44,589 nt of DNA from Verrucomicrobiota bacterium (GCA_016871675.1 VHCN01000023.1:1-44589), one strand, 5' to 3'. Shown: positions 36,349-44,589, counted from the stretch's first letter. The notes: generated by a model from the letters alone, not told the origin. Program-made: numbers and translations.

Positions 36349-38102
36349 TGGCCGACGAGGAAGCACAATCATCGCAGGGCCCGGGGCGGAACGCGCCGCG
36401 ATCCGAGGCATCCCGGGGCGCGACGCGGCCGGAGCAAAGTTGTCGCCGGGCAGCCGGGTCCTTTTCGGTGACAAGGTTGCTTCTGCGTTTCCGCGTCTTG
36501 TGCTCCGTTGGGGCCTTCCTCTTCCCGTTGGGTGCAGCCGCGCATATCGGCAGTCCGAACGTGATCCTCGACGGCCGTTGCGGCGCGCACCCGGTGCGTG
36601 TCGTCATCCGGCCGCCGCCGGTGATTCCTGGCATTGCGGAGATCAACATCAAGGTCGAGGGCGCCGGAGTCCGCCGCGTAACGGCGTTGCCCGTGTTCTG
36701 GGCGGCCGGCAAGAAGGGCGCGCCACCGCCGGATGTGGCACAACTCGTTCCCGGTGAAACCAACCGTTACTCCGCCGAACTCTGGCTCATGGCGCCCGGC
36801 GCTTACAGCGTCCTTGTGAACGTGGAAGCCGACGATGGCGGCGGAGAACTCATCGTCCCCGTGAACGCCGTGGCCACCGTGCGACGCGACATGCCGCCTG
36901 TGATGGGCGTCGTGCTTTCAGCGATGGCGACCCTGCTGTTCGTCCTCGCCGTGCGCCTGACCGGCGCCGCCTTCAGCGATGCCTTGACGGAGCCGGGTGG
37001 CGCGCCGGCGCAAGGTGCGCGACTCGCCGCGTGGATGGGCAGCGGTATTGCCTTTGTGGTCATCGCGGGCGGCGTCACCGGCGGAAAGCTCTGGTGGGAT
37101 CGCGTGGACCGCGACTACCGCAACAACCGCCTTTACCAACCATTGCCCGTCACGGCGGACATCCGCAACGAGCGCGAGGTGGATGTGCTGCGACTGCGCG
37201 TGGACAACACCGGCCGCAACGCGCGCTTCTGGTCCCCCGTGATACCCGATCACGGCAAGATGATGCATCTGTTCCTGCTTCGAGAACCGGAGCAGGACGT
37301 CTTCGCCCATCTGCATCCCGTGCAACGGAACGGCACGACGTTCGAATGCGTGGTGCCACCAGTCCCGCCGGGTCGTTACGCTGTGATCGCCGACGTGACT
37401 CACGAGAGCGGCTTCGCGCAAACGCTCACGGCGAATGTCGAAGTGAAGCAGACGGGAAGTCGGATCGCCTACTCGCTCCCGCGAACCAACACCGGCGCAG
37501 CCACCACCGCGCCGGGAACCGCATCCGACCCGTTCTGCTCCACGCCCGTCGCGAATGTTGCGAACGTGAATTGGTATCAAACGCCCGACCCCGACGACTC
37601 GTGGCACGTCGGGAATCGCGCGGGACTCGGTCAGCCAGCGGCAGGCGGCGAGCGCCGGTGCCCGCTCGACGGCGGCTTCACGCTCGTCTGGGAAGACTCC
37701 GCGCCACTCGTGGCAACACGCGAGGTTTCGCTGCGCTTCCGCGTGCTCGCACCTGATGGCTCGCCCGCGAAACTCGAGCCTTACATCGGGATGTTCGGCC
37801 ACGCCGCCGTGCGCCGCGCCGATGGAAAGGTCTTCGCCCACTTGCATCCCGTGGGAACCGTCTCGATGGCGGCGCAACAGGCCTTCGAGCGCCGCGACCA
37901 ACGCGATGCGTTGGCGCGCCCTCCCGCGGGTTCGTCCACGAACTCCGCCACGTTGTCCATGGCCAAACCCCACGCGCAGGGTTCCGTGGAATCCGTGACC
38001 TTTCCCTACGAGTTCCCGCAACCCGGCCGCTACCGCATCTGGGTGCAGGTGAAAGTGTCGGGACGTCCGCTTACGGGCTTGTTTGAAGCGGAGATCCCCT
38101 GA
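36345..38102 (+). CDS. membrane-anchored protein with two HLHP motifs, unknown family
   Basis: 585 residues from ATG 36345, which overlaps the previous stop. After a long basic N-terminal extension comes a membrane segment (LCSVGAFLFPLGAAAHIG), a beta-rich extracytoplasmic domain (SPNVILDGRCGAHPVRVVIR; cupredoxin/YtkA-like in feel), two further membrane segments (MGVVLSAMATLLFVLAV and GSGIAFVVIAGGVTGG), and then two similar beta domains, each with FAHLHPV: one in HLFLLREPEQDVFAHLHPV, one in YIGMFGHAAVRRADGKVFAHLHPVG. His-x-His and Met-rich surroundings suggest copper or another metal, but no family assignment is secure. The start may instead be a later Met or Val nearer the membrane segment. 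Confidence 0.7.
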   Translation: MMADEEAQSSQGPGRNAPRSEASRGATRPEQSCRRAAGSFSVTRLLLRFRVLCSVGAFLFPLGAAAHIGSPNVILDGRCGAHPVRVVIRPPPVIPGIAEINIKVEGAGVRRVTALPVFWAAGKKGAPPPDVAQLVPGETNRYSAELWLMAPGAYSVLVNVEADDGGGELIVPVNAVATVRRDMPPVMGVVLSAMATLLFVLAVRLTGAAFSDALTEPGGAPAQGARLAAWMGSGIAFVVIAGGVTGGKLWWDRVDRDYRNNRLYQPLPVTADIRNEREVDVLRLRVDNTGRNARFWSPVIPDHGKMMHLFLLREPEQDVFAHLHPVQRNGTTFECVVPPVPPGRYAVIADVTHESGFAQTLTANVEVKQTGSRIAYSLPRTNTGAATTAPGTASDPFCSTPVANVANVNWYQTPDPDDSWHVGNRAGLGQPAAGGERRCPLDGGFTLVWEDSAPLVATREVSLRFRVLAPDGSPAKLEPYIGMFGHAAVRRADGKVFAHLHPVGTVSMAAQQAFERRDQRDALARPPAGSSTNSATLSMAKPHAQGSVESVTFPYEFPQPGRYRIWVQVKVSGRPLTGLFEAEIP

Positions 38103-38295
38103 GACCGGCCGAAGATTGTTGACGATATTAGTTGCGGTTTGGCCTGGACCCGTCACCCTACGCGGGTCTGTTAGATGGCTTGTCTCTTTCGGTGCATGGT
38201 GAATCTTCAGGTGAACCTGGTTCAGTGATGATTTGAAACCCGATGGTCGGGAACAGCTTCGGAAAGTGCTCGTTTGTCGGACAGCAAGACATCAC
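38103..38295 (+). promoter_or_regulatory. long hairpin-rich leader before the RNA-binding protein gene
   Basis: 193 bases lie between the upstream stop and the RRM gene. Hairpins visible by eye: GACCCG/CGGGTC (38147-38152 with 38163-38168), CAGG/CCTG near 38210, and CCCGA-TGG-TCGGG (38239-38251). A TTGACG box near 38119 could be a -35 element, but I find no good -10. No strong Shine-Dalgarno sequence precedes the ATG. Confidence 0.3.
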
Positions 38296-38601
38296 ATGAG
38301 TAACAAACTGTTTGTGGGAAATCTTTCCTTCAACACCACTGAAAACGACCTGCAGGACGCGTTCGCCGCGCACGGCACGGTCACGGAAACCAACCTGATG
38401 ATGGACCGCATGACGAACCGCCCGCGCGGTTTTGGCTTTGTGACCATGGCGTCCGCCGAGGAAGCCCAGAAGGCCATTGCGGCGATGAACGGGAAGGAAC
38501 TCGACGGCCGCGCCCTGACGGTGAACATCGCCCGTCCGCGCGAGGAGCGTCCCCCCGGCGGTGGTGGCTACCGCGGCGGGGGCGGGTCGAACCGCTACTA
38601 G
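38296..38601 (+). CDS. RRM-domain RNA-binding protein, glycine-rich
   Basis: 101 residues from ATG 38296 ([12 protein letters not shown]). One RRM fold: RNP2 LFVGNL at residues 5-10 and RNP1 RGFGFVTM near 45-52, with [19 protein letters not shown] completing the domain, then a short Arg/Gly tail ([16 protein letters not shown]). Small single-RRM proteins of this kind in cyanobacteria and other bacteria are often cold-induced RNA chaperones. Cytoplasmic. It has its own long leader and a strong terminator, so it is a single-gene transcript. Confidence 0.95.
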   Translation: MSNKLFVGNLSFNTTENDLQDAFAAHGTVTETNLMMDRMTNRPRGFGFVTMASAEEAQKAIAAMNGKELDGRALTVNIARPREERPPGGGGYRGGGGSNRY

Positions 38602-38620
38602 TCCCACTGGATTCACGGAT

Positions 38621-38653
38621 CGGGGCCCGGTTCAACCGGGCCCCGGTCTTTTT
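38621..38653 (+). terminator. Rho-independent terminator after the RRM gene
   Basis: A 10-bp GC-rich stem (38621-38630 with 38636-38645), 5-base loop TTCAA, then GTC and a run of five T (38649-38653). Confidence 0.9.
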
Positions 38654-38701
38654 CAAGCCAAGCAGTCAAACGACCCACTCAACCACAATTCACCGCCATT
38701 G

Positions 38702-38935
38702 ATGAGCGCACACTTGCCCACGAAGGAAGAGCACATTGAAGTCGAAGGCAGCATCCAATCGGTGCTCCCCGGCACCATGTTCCGCGTCGAACTGACCAAC
38801 AAACATCTCGTCCTCGCCACCATCTGCGGCAAGATGCGCAAGCGCTGGGTCCGCCTCACGGTCGGCGACCGCGTGAAGATGGAGATGTCGCCTTACGACT
38901 TGAGCAAGGGCCGCATCACGTGGCGCCTGCGATAG
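38702..38935 (+). CDS. infA: translation initiation factor IF-1
   Basis: 77 residues from ATG 38702. S1/OB-fold protein binding the 30S A site: [61 protein letters not shown]. Length (usual 71-72) and the closing KGRITWR match. It lies just after the RRM gene's terminator and so must have its own promoter; it is not in the usual ribosomal-protein operon. Sequence such as [13 protein letters not shown] is somewhat divergent from enteric IF-1 (AHISGKMRKNYIRI), so a second infA copy may exist elsewhere. Confidence 0.93.
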   Translation: MSAHLPTKEEHIEVEGSIQSVLPGTMFRVELTNKHLVLATICGKMRKRWVRLTVGDRVKMEMSPYDLSKGRITWRLR

Positions 38936-38980
38936 CAAATCGCCCGTGTCTCGATAGGGCCACGTGGTGCGCAAGAACGG

Positions 38981-41050
38981 TTACTTCACCCACTCCATCG
39001 CCGCCGCGGCCATCTTGTCCGAGGTCAATCCGTGCCGGTCGTAGAGTTCCTCCGCCAGATACGCGGACTGGCCGAATTCGCCGTGGATGCCGAGGGTCTT
39101 GATGCGGTGCGCGATGCCCGCTTGTGAAAGCGCGTGGCTCACTTGCGCGCCCATGCCGCCGACGGCTTGATGGTCCTCGATGGTCACGACCCGGCCGCCC
39201 GCGGCCTTCACCGCTGCGCCGATGGTTTCGAGGTCCACTTTGTTCACGAAGGGATTGTTGATGACCGTCGCCTTCACGCCTTGCCCGGCGAGTTTCCGGC
39301 CGGCTTCGATGGCTTTGTTCACGAGCACGCCGCAACCGATGAGCACCACGTCCGCGCCTGTCTGGAGCACTTGCGCGCGGCCCCACGGGCAGACCGGGCC
39401 GTCCACCCAGCGCAGGGGATAGTTTTCACGACCGACGAAGAAGATGTAGGTCTCGCCGTCCTTGCCCGCGGCGCGGTCGGTGGCCTGCCGCTTGATGGCC
39501 TCATACATGAACGCCTCGGCTTCATCCGAGCAACTCGGGCAGATGACGGTCGTGTGCGGAATGCCGCTGACGGCCGCGAGGTAGGTCGTGGCCTGGTGGC
39601 TCGCACCGTCCGCGGCATCCTGAAAGCCCACGTGCGAAAACATCGCGATGACCGGCGCTTGCGACAGTGCGGCCATGGTGAGCGGAAGATTGCCCTTCGT
39701 GACGCCGAACTGGCCGAACGTGTCCACGATGGGAATGAACCCGGCCTTGGAGAACCCGGCGCCGACGCTCACCATGTTCGCCTCCGCGATGCCGACCTCG
39801 ACGAACCGGTCGGGCAACGCCTTCTGGAACGTGCTGATTCCCGTCGAGCCCTGCACGTCGGATGAAATCGAGTAAACTGGAAAACCGTCCTGCGCGGCGC
39901 GAATCGCGCCCTTCGCGAGGCCGGCCTGCACCTTGTCCTTCTTCGGAGCGGGTGAGGCGGAAGCAGGCGCGGCGGCGGCCTTCGCCTTTTTCTCGGCTTC
40001 CTTCCTTTCCCAATCGGCGCGCTGCGACTTCGCCCACCCGGCGAATTCCTCCGGCGGATTGCCGCCGTAAATCTCGTGGATCCAGTCCACGATCTTCTCG
40101 GCGTTCGCGAGCGGGAAGCCGTGGCCGCCGGCGGCGTTTTCCTCGGTGGACTTGATGCCGTAACCCTTCACGGTCTTGAGCCAGATGCACACGGGTTGGC
40201 GCGGATTGGCCCGCGCCGCGGCGACGGCCTTCTCGACCGCGTCGTAAACCGCGGGCAGATCGTGGCCCTTGTCCACCCGGATGACATTCCAGCCAAGTGT
40301 CGTCATCGCGTTCATCGTGGGCTGCATCGAGAAGGAATCTTTTGTGATGCGGCCGGAGAGTTTCGTGTCGTTGTCGGAGAGCACGAGCACAAACGGGTTC
40401 ACGCGATCCTTCGCGGCGAGGCCGGGGATGGCGGCGAAGGCCTCTTTGGCTTCGCCTTCCATCGCCGCCCCGTCGCTCACGGTGCAGATCGTCACTCGGT
40501 CGCGCCCGGCGACGCGGTCGCCGATGGCGAGTCCTTGCGCCTGCGGCAGGCTTGACCCGAGCGGGCCGTTGCTGAGCAGCACGCCCCCGGGATTCAGGTG
40601 CGACTCGCCGTGGCCGGTGAGCTTGGACTTGATGCTTCGGAAGCCGCGCAAATCGTCGAAGGTCATCCCGTCGAAGCCATAGTTCGCGCGCAACGCATAG
40701 ACACCGTTCTCGGTGTGCCCGGCGTCGTTGCTGAAGTTGAACGCCTCGTGCCACTCGCGTCCCCCGGTCGCAAACATGATCGCGTGAATCGCGGCCATCA
40801 CTTCCGCGAACGCCGCCGGTCCGCCCCAATGACACGCCGCGCCGCCGACCACGGCGTGGATGTCCATCAGCGCCACGAGCGCGCGGGTCGCGCGCGGGTC
40901 GGCGAGCACAACGTCCTGTCCGGCCGCGTTCTTGATGGTGACGGAATACTTCGGTTGGTTGCGCGGCGTCGGGGCGAGGCGCGACTTGAGCGCGAGGGGC
41001 TTGAGTGGCGGGGCTTCGATTTTTGCAACGGGGGACGTGTCAGCGGCCAT
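38981..41050 (-). CDS. tkt: transketolase family protein
   Basis: 689 residues from ATG 41050. Both halves of a transketolase are in one chain. Thiamine-diphosphate region: CTVSDGAAMEGEAKEAFAA with NPFVLVLSDNDTKLSGRI. Pyrimidine domain: PDRFVEVGIAEANMVSVGAG, IVDTFGQFGVTKGNLPLTMA. C-terminal domain: VVLIGCGVLVNKAIEAG, VVTIEDHQAVGGMGAQVSHAL. It moves two-carbon units between sugar phosphates in the pentose phosphate pathway. Unusual points: the metal-site GDG is SDG, the normal N-terminal start of transketolase is replaced by a basic, Pro-rich stretch, and an Ala/Lys/Pro linker (KAKAAAAPASASPAPKKDK) joins the halves, as if two half-proteins had been fused. Terminal regions are nonetheless complete. 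Confidence 0.87.
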   Translation of the reverse strand: MAADTSPVAKIEAPPLKPLALKSRLAPTPRNQPKYSVTIKNAAGQDVVLADPRATRALVALMDIHAVVGGAACHWGGPAAFAEVMAAIHAIMFATGGREWHEAFNFSNDAGHTENGVYALRANYGFDGMTFDDLRGFRSIKSKLTGHGESHLNPGGVLLSNGPLGSSLPQAQGLAIGDRVAGRDRVTICTVSDGAAMEGEAKEAFAAIPGLAAKDRVNPFVLVLSDNDTKLSGRITKDSFSMQPTMNAMTTLGWNVIRVDKGHDLPAVYDAVEKAVAAARANPRQPVCIWLKTVKGYGIKSTEENAAGGHGFPLANAEKIVDWIHEIYGGNPPEEFAGWAKSQRADWERKEAEKKAKAAAAPASASPAPKKDKVQAGLAKGAIRAAQDGFPVYSISSDVQGSTGISTFQKALPDRFVEVGIAEANMVSVGAGFSKAGFIPIVDTFGQFGVTKGNLPLTMAALSQAPVIAMFSHVGFQDAADGASHQATTYLAAVSGIPHTTVICPSCSDEAEAFMYEAIKRQATDRAAGKDGETYIFFVGRENYPLRWVDGPVCPWGRAQVLQTGADVVLIGCGVLVNKAIEAGRKLAGQGVKATVINNPFVNKVDLETIGAAVKAAGGRVVTIEDHQAVGGMGAQVSHALSQAGIAHRIKTLGIHGEFGQSAYLAEELYDRHGLTSDKMAAAAMEWVK

Positions 41051-41143
41051 GGTCGGGAGGGTGGCGGTTGTGGTGGGGGCTCTGTCGCGAACGATGAATC
41101 GTGCGCGAACTGTAAAAGTGAACGACGGAAAGGGAAGAAGTTT

Positions 41144-41157
41144 TTGCGCCGGCGCAA
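41144..41157. promoter_or_regulatory. 14-bp perfect palindrome in the tkt divergent intergenic region
   Basis: TTGCGCCGGCGCAA, perfectly symmetrical, lies in the 196 bases between the divergent starts of the transketolase gene and the Cys-rich protein gene. It could be an operator for a dimeric regulator; no regulator is encoded near. Confidence 0.35.
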
Positions 41158-41246
41158 GCCAAGAGACAGCCGGGGCTTGGCAAGAAATGCGAAGTCATCG
41201 CGCGCGGATGTTTTAGCCTGTCCACCGTTCCTACGACCATCACCTC

Positions 41247-41579
41247 ATGAAGATACCAATCATCGCACTCTTCACCGCGGCCGCGCTCATGCTCGGCGTC
41301 ACATCGGTCCTTGCCGAGGGAAAGGGCAAGGAAATCACGATCACGGGCAAGGGTTGCTGCGCCAAGTGCTGCCTCAAGGAAACGGACAAGTGCCAGAACG
41401 CCGTGACCGTGGAGAAGGACGGCAAGAAGACGACGTATTACCTCGTGGAGAACAGCGTGAGCAGCGCGTTCCACAAGGAGATTTGCAAGGAGATCAAGCC
41501 CGTGAAAGTGACCGGCACGTGCGAGAAGAAAGACGGCAGACTGCTGGTGACCGCGAGCAAGATCGAACTGGCGAAGTGA
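41247..41579 (+). CDS. small secreted Cys-rich protein (DUF6370-like)
   Basis: 110 residues from ATG 41247, with signal peptide (MKIPIIALFTAAALMLGVTS). The mature part starts with KEITITGKGCCAKCCLKETDKCQNAVTV: Cys at 37, 38, 41, 42 and 49, then further Cys at EICKEI and GTCEKKDG. It matches my memory of a small PVC family annotated DUF6370. Beta-rich OB-like pattern after that (GKKTTYYLVENSVSSAFHKE, VTGTCEKKDGRLLVTA). The Cys clusters could bind metal or form disulfides; function unknown. Confidence 0.8.
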   Translation: MKIPIIALFTAAALMLGVTSVLAEGKGKEITITGKGCCAKCCLKETDKCQNAVTVEKDGKKTTYYLVENSVSSAFHKEICKEIKPVKVTGTCEKKDGRLLVTASKIELAK

Positions 41580-41623
41580 CGGAGCATTTCGAGCCGCAAC
41601 TGGATGGTTGTGGTTCTGTCGCC

Positions 41624-41667
41624 CAAGCCCGCCTTTGGGAGAGTCAACTCTTCTGGGGGCGGGCTTG
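41624..41667. repeat. interrupted inverted repeat after the DUF6370-like gene
   Basis: A 10-bp stem CAAGCCCGCC/GGCGGGCTTG (41624-41633 with 41658-41667) surrounds a second small palindrome AGAGT-CA-ACTCT (41640-41651). There is no T run, so it may be a structural or processing element rather than a classical terminator. Confidence 0.5.
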
Positions 41668-41852
41668 ATGAGCGACGGAACCCACCGCCGCCCCTGCAAG
41701 GCAGATTCCTGAATTTCGCCCTCCCCCGTGGCTGCTGGTCGCCGTCCTTTCGGGACGGAATGAACGACTGGCAAATCCCTCTTTGACACGTCCCCGGCCG
41801 GTTGGCATCGTCGCGCCCGATTTTTCGCGTCGGGCGCGAACGCACCTCCACC

Positions 41853-43124
41853 ATGAGTGAACTTGCCGGAAATCTCCTCGTTGCGCAGTCGGGCGGCCCA
41901 ACGGCGGTGATCAATGCCAGCGTGGCGGGCGTCATCCAGGAGGCAGGAAGGCACGGGTGCATCGGGGAGATTCTCGGTGGTCTCAGCGGCATCCTCGGGA
42001 TTCTCAACGAGGAGTTGATCGACCTCAACGAAGAGAAGGCCCGCACCATCGAGGGGCTCAAGCACACGCCCGCGGCCGCGCTGGGAACGTGCCGTTACAA
42101 GATCAACTTCAAGGGCGACCCGGAGAGGGCCGCTCAAGACATGAACCGGCTGTTCGAGGTGTTTCAGGCGCATGACATCCGGTATTTCTTCTATGTGGGC
42201 GGTAACGACTCGCAGGACACAGCACACAAGATTTACGAGGAGTCGCTGGTGCGCGGCTGGGAGTTGCGGGTGATCGGCGTGCCCAAGACCATCGACAATG
42301 ACCTGCCGCATACCGACCACTGTCCGGGTTACGGCTCGGTGGTGAAATACGTCGCGGCAACGGTGATGGAAGTGGCTGCCGACGTGAAGAGCATGGCCAC
42401 GGATGATGGGTTCTGCTGCATCATCGAGGTGATGGGACGGGCCGCGGGCTGGATCGCGGGCGGGACCGTCGTCGCGAAGCGCGAACTGGACGACGCGCCG
42501 CACATCATCCTGCTGCCGGAGGTTCCGTTTGATGAGCAGGGCTTTCTCGCGAAGGTAAGGGAGTCGGTCGATGCGCGGAGACATTGCGTCGTCGTCGCGG
42601 GCGAGGGCATCAAGTATCCTTCCGGCGAGGAGGTGGGCGTGGACAAGTCACGAGTGGACGCATTCGGGCACGCGGCGCTCGGAGGCTCGGCTGACCGGCT
42701 CGCCGAGTTGGTCCAGGGGGCGCTCAAGGTCAAGACGCGCACGGTGAAGCTCGGCTACGCCCAGCGCGCAGCGGCGCATTTCGCGAGTCTCACGGATGCC
42801 ACGGAAGCCGTGGCTTGCGGCCAGGCTGCCGTCCGCGCCGCCGTCGGCGGGCAGAGCGGGTTCATGGTCAAGATCGTCCGCTCAGCCGACGCGCCTTACC
42901 AGTGGACGACGGGGCTTCAGCCACTGGGCGACATTGCGAACGTCGAGCACCTGGTCCCGCGGGAGTGGATTGTCGCGGACGGGATGATGGTGAACGGGAA
43001 GTTCGTGGATTACGTCCGCCCGCTGGTGGTGGGCGAAGTGGTGGTGCCGATCGAGGGCGGTTTGCCGAGGTTCGCCGTGCTGGAACGGCATCCGGTGGAG
43101 AAGAGGCTGGCCCCGCGGAAGTAG
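41853..43124 (+). CDS. pfp: diphosphate-dependent 6-phosphofructokinase
   Basis: 423 residues from ATG 41853; the frame is open to 41802 but the family starts at GNLLVAQSGGPTAVINASVAG. It phosphorylates fructose 6-phosphate. PFK marks: FFYVGGNDSQDTAHKI (GGNDS nucleotide/PPi loop), VIGVPKTIDNDLPHTDHCPG (PKTIDND, whose Lys marks PPi-using enzymes), EVMGRAAGWIAGG (MGR substrate motif). The Asn of GGND, where ATP enzymes have GGDGS, and the Lys support pyrophosphate as donor, making the step reversible. Length agrees with the approximately 400-residue PPi-PFK group. Cytoplasmic. Confidence 0.92.
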   Translation: MSELAGNLLVAQSGGPTAVINASVAGVIQEAGRHGCIGEILGGLSGILGILNEELIDLNEEKARTIEGLKHTPAAALGTCRYKINFKGDPERAAQDMNRLFEVFQAHDIRYFFYVGGNDSQDTAHKIYEESLVRGWELRVIGVPKTIDNDLPHTDHCPGYGSVVKYVAATVMEVAADVKSMATDDGFCCIIEVMGRAAGWIAGGTVVAKRELDDAPHIILLPEVPFDEQGFLAKVRESVDARRHCVVVAGEGIKYPSGEEVGVDKSRVDAFGHAALGGSADRLAELVQGALKVKTRTVKLGYAQRAAAHFASLTDATEAVACGQAAVRAAVGGQSGFMVKIVRSADAPYQWTTGLQPLGDIANVEHLVPREWIVADGMMVNGKFVDYVRPLVVGEVVVPIEGGLPRFAVLERHPVEKRLAPRK

Positions 43125-43190
43125 CGCGAAGCGGGAACCGGGTTCACCGCGGACGGGGATTTTAGAGCCGGGCCCGAGCGGAGCCGTTTC

Positions 43191-44012
43191 TCAGGGAACG
43201 GGCGGAACGGGCGGAACGGGCGGCACGGGCGGCGCGGGCGGCGGGGCGGACGTCGGGAAGGGGGGAAAGTCGCCGCGGACGATGGCGTCCTTATGGTAGA
43301 TCTCCATCCCGCGCATCATAAGTTCCTGCTTCACCGGGTCGATCTGCGGCGGGGCGGGCGGGACCGCATTGGCCTGGGGTTGGATCGTCGTGCGGATTTG
43401 GCGTGAGGGAGTGGGGCGAAGGTCGGGTTGCATGACGGGGCCGGCAGTGCCGCCTGCCGGCGCGGCGGGTGCGACGCCCGGTGTTGCGCCGGAGGATCCC
43501 GGCTGTATCCAGCTCGCCGTGGGCTGCGGTGTGTTCCGAACCACGCCGCCGAGGGGCTGTGCGCCGCTCGTGGCGCCGGGAATCCCTGCAACTGCCGGCG
43601 CAGGCCCCGTGGGCTTGTCGTCCTTGAAGTTAAGGACCTTTTTCACCCCGCCATTGACGATCTCGACTTCGCCGGCGTCCGCATCAATGCGGATGATTTC
43701 GACGGCGCCGTCCTTTTCGCCTTCTCGCAAGGTCAGGTAATCAGGCTTGGTCTGGCCGGGTTCCTGTCGCACGAGCATCGCGCGCGGCGGGCCGATGATG
43801 GACACGATGCCGCTCAGTTTCACGGTCTTTGGCGGCTCCGGGGATGGGGTCGGGACGACCGGTTGCGCCACCGGCTCTTTAAGCCCAAACGGATTGCGTT
43901 CAAGGATGACCTTGAACTGCTCCTTGTTGTCCGCGCCCGAAGCCGCAACGCCGAGCATGAGCGCGAGAGCCGCGCTGGCGCCGGGGCCGCGAAGGTTGCG
44001 GGCGAGTGTCAT
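43191..44012 (-). CDS. secreted proline-rich protein, GspC/PilP-like core (tentative)
   Basis: 273 residues from ATG 44012; the frame is open to 44051 but this ATG begins a signal sequence ([20 protein letters not shown]). After it, [19 protein letters not shown], then a proline-rich spacer, and a small beta domain, [39 protein letters not shown] and [14 protein letters not shown], which resembles the homology region of GspC or PilP secretion/pilus proteins. A low-complexity Pro/Ala/Gly/Gln region follows, and the extreme C-terminus is an APP/VPP repeat from a 9-bp tandem DNA repeat. Envelope location likely; function tentative. Confidence 0.65.
   Translation of the reverse strand: MTLARNLRGPGASAALALMLGVAASGADNKEQFKVILERNPFGLKEPVAQPVVPTPSPEPPKTVKLSGIVSIIGPPRAMLVRQEPGQTKPDYLTLREGEKDGAVEIIRIDADAGEVEIVNGGVKKVLNFKDDKPTGPAPAVAGIPGATSGAQPLGGVVRNTPQPTASWIQPGSSGATPGVAPAAPAGGTAGPVMQPDLRPTPSRQIRTTIQPQANAVPPAPPQIDPVKQELMMRGMEIYHKDAIVRGDFPPFPTSAPPPAPPVPPVPPVPPVP
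43195..43248. repeat. 9-bp tandem repeat encoding PVP units
   Basis: Six units of the type GGAACGGGC (first three identical, then GGCACGGGC, GGCGCGGGC and a degenerate last one). They encode the Pro-Val-Pro/Pro-Ala-Pro end of the minus-strand protein. Confidence 0.85.
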
Positions 44013-44125
44013 GGGGCGAATGTAGCCGACGTTGGAAAGAACACCACTCAAAAGTCCGGGTTGCGCGGACGCGGGAGCCGGAGATTTGCTTGGCTTCGGC
44101 TGGCGCAGTGTGGCCAGATGCGGGG

Positions 44126-44589
44126 ATGAACAGATTCCTCTCCGCGCTCGTGGTGTCCGCCGTCGCTGCCGCGACTTCCCATGCCGCCCCGCTCAAGGCG
44201 CTCATCATTGACGGACAAAACAATCACGATTGGAAAAGCACCACGCCCGTCATCCGGCGCATTCTGGAAACGACGGGCCGGTTCACGGTCGAGGTCGCGA
44301 CGAGCCCGGCGAAGGGCGGCGACATGGCGGGCTTCAAGCCGCGCTTCGCGGGGAACGACGTGCTGGTGTCCAACTACAATGGTGAGCCGTGGAGTGAGGA
44401 GACCCAAAAGGCATTCGTGGCATACGTCCGCGGCGGCGGCGGATTTGTGACCGTGCACGCGGCGAACAACTCCTTCCCCGAGTGGCCGGAATACAACACG
44501 ATGATCGGCGTCGGCGGCTGGGGCGGGCGCACCGAGAAGAGCGGTCCCTACATCCGGCTGCGCGACGGCAAGTTCGTGAACGACACCAC
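44126..44589 (+). CDS. ThuA-domain secreted protein, 3' end beyond window
   Basis: 154 codons from ATG 44126 to the window edge. Signal peptide [20 protein letters not shown], then the ThuA/trehalose-utilisation fold (class I glutamine-amidotransferase-like): [53 protein letters not shown] and [13 protein letters not shown]. Widely found in PVC bacteria next to sugar-degradation genes; enzymatic role uncertain. C-terminus missing. Confidence 0.9.
   Translation, partial: MNRFLSALVVSAVAAATSHAAPLKALIIDGQNNHDWKSTTPVIRRILETTGRFTVEVATSPAKGGDMAGFKPRFAGNDVLVSNYNGEPWSEETQKAFVAYVRGGGGFVTVHAANNSFPEWPEYNTMIGVGGWGGRTEKSGPYIRLRDGKFVNDT

Overview
The window is high-GC DNA from a member of the PVC group, most likely a Verrucomicrobiota bacterium (Limisphaerales/Pedosphaera-like). 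The basis is family content: a DUF1549/DUF1553 cytochrome protein, a DUF1501 Tat protein, a DUF1080 protein, a very large PVC-type heme-binding CxxCH protein, a formylglycine sulfatase, a ThuA-domain protein and a one-gene pseudopilin. No phage, insertion sequence or CRISPR array is visible.

The most notable content lies at 4080-6755 on the minus strand. Two redox genes there, a thioredoxin-like gene (4080-4526) and a BCP-type peroxiredoxin gene (6282-6755), are each interrupted by exactly one in-frame TGA. In both, the TGA sits where the family has its catalytic cysteine: the first Cys of CxxC in the thioredoxin, and the peroxidatic Cys of the TPGCTTEAC motif in BCP. Both frames are otherwise open from a start with a plausible leader to the stop, and each TGA is followed by a hairpin that could act as a bacterial SECIS element. 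I read both as selenoproteins (UGAC active site; TPG-U-TTEAC). A normal cysteine peroxiredoxin (5670-6161) lies between them. The Sec machinery (selA, selB, selC, selD) is not in the window.

Layout, left to right. 1-6755 (minus): partial DUF1549/1553 cytochrome protein, a beta-propeller protein, the Sec thioredoxin with its own terminator, a DUF1080 protein, the Cys peroxiredoxin with terminator, and the Sec peroxiredoxin. 6832-9099 (minus): phosphotransacetylase with its DRTGG regulatory module as a separate gene. 9100-9579: a region with two small, doubtful reading frames. 9580-12650 (minus): a membrane protein fused to a spermidine-synthase-like domain, overlapping an MnmD-like tRNA methyltransferase. 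12732-12805: tRNA-Gln(UUG). 12820-15186 (plus): sulfatase and pseudopilin. 15310-20774 (plus): LplT-like transporter, Aas-like acyltransferase/acyl-ACP synthetase, a secreted lipase-like hydrolase and a DUF1015 protein; the first three look like a lysophospholipid recycling operon. 20945-22411 (plus): DUF1501. 22436-24263 (minus): cyclase and glucose-dehydrogenase-like enzyme. 24592-31028 (minus): the 1497-residue heme-binding protein and an ArnT-like glycosyltransferase. 31235-38935 (plus): nucleoside-type MFS, HrpB helicase, a two-gene membrane system with HLHP motifs, an RRM protein and IF-1. 38981-41050 (minus): transketolase. 41247-43124 (plus): a Cys-rich DUF6370-like protein and a PPi-type phosphofructokinase. 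43191-44012 (minus): a proline-rich secreted protein. 44126-44589 (plus): a partial ThuA protein.

Taken together the window is mostly chromosomal housekeeping (PFK, transketolase, Pta, IF-1, HrpB, tRNA modification) mixed with the extracytoplasmic degradation genes typical of these bacteria. A 41-bp exact repeat occurs inside two unrelated genes 18.5 kb apart.
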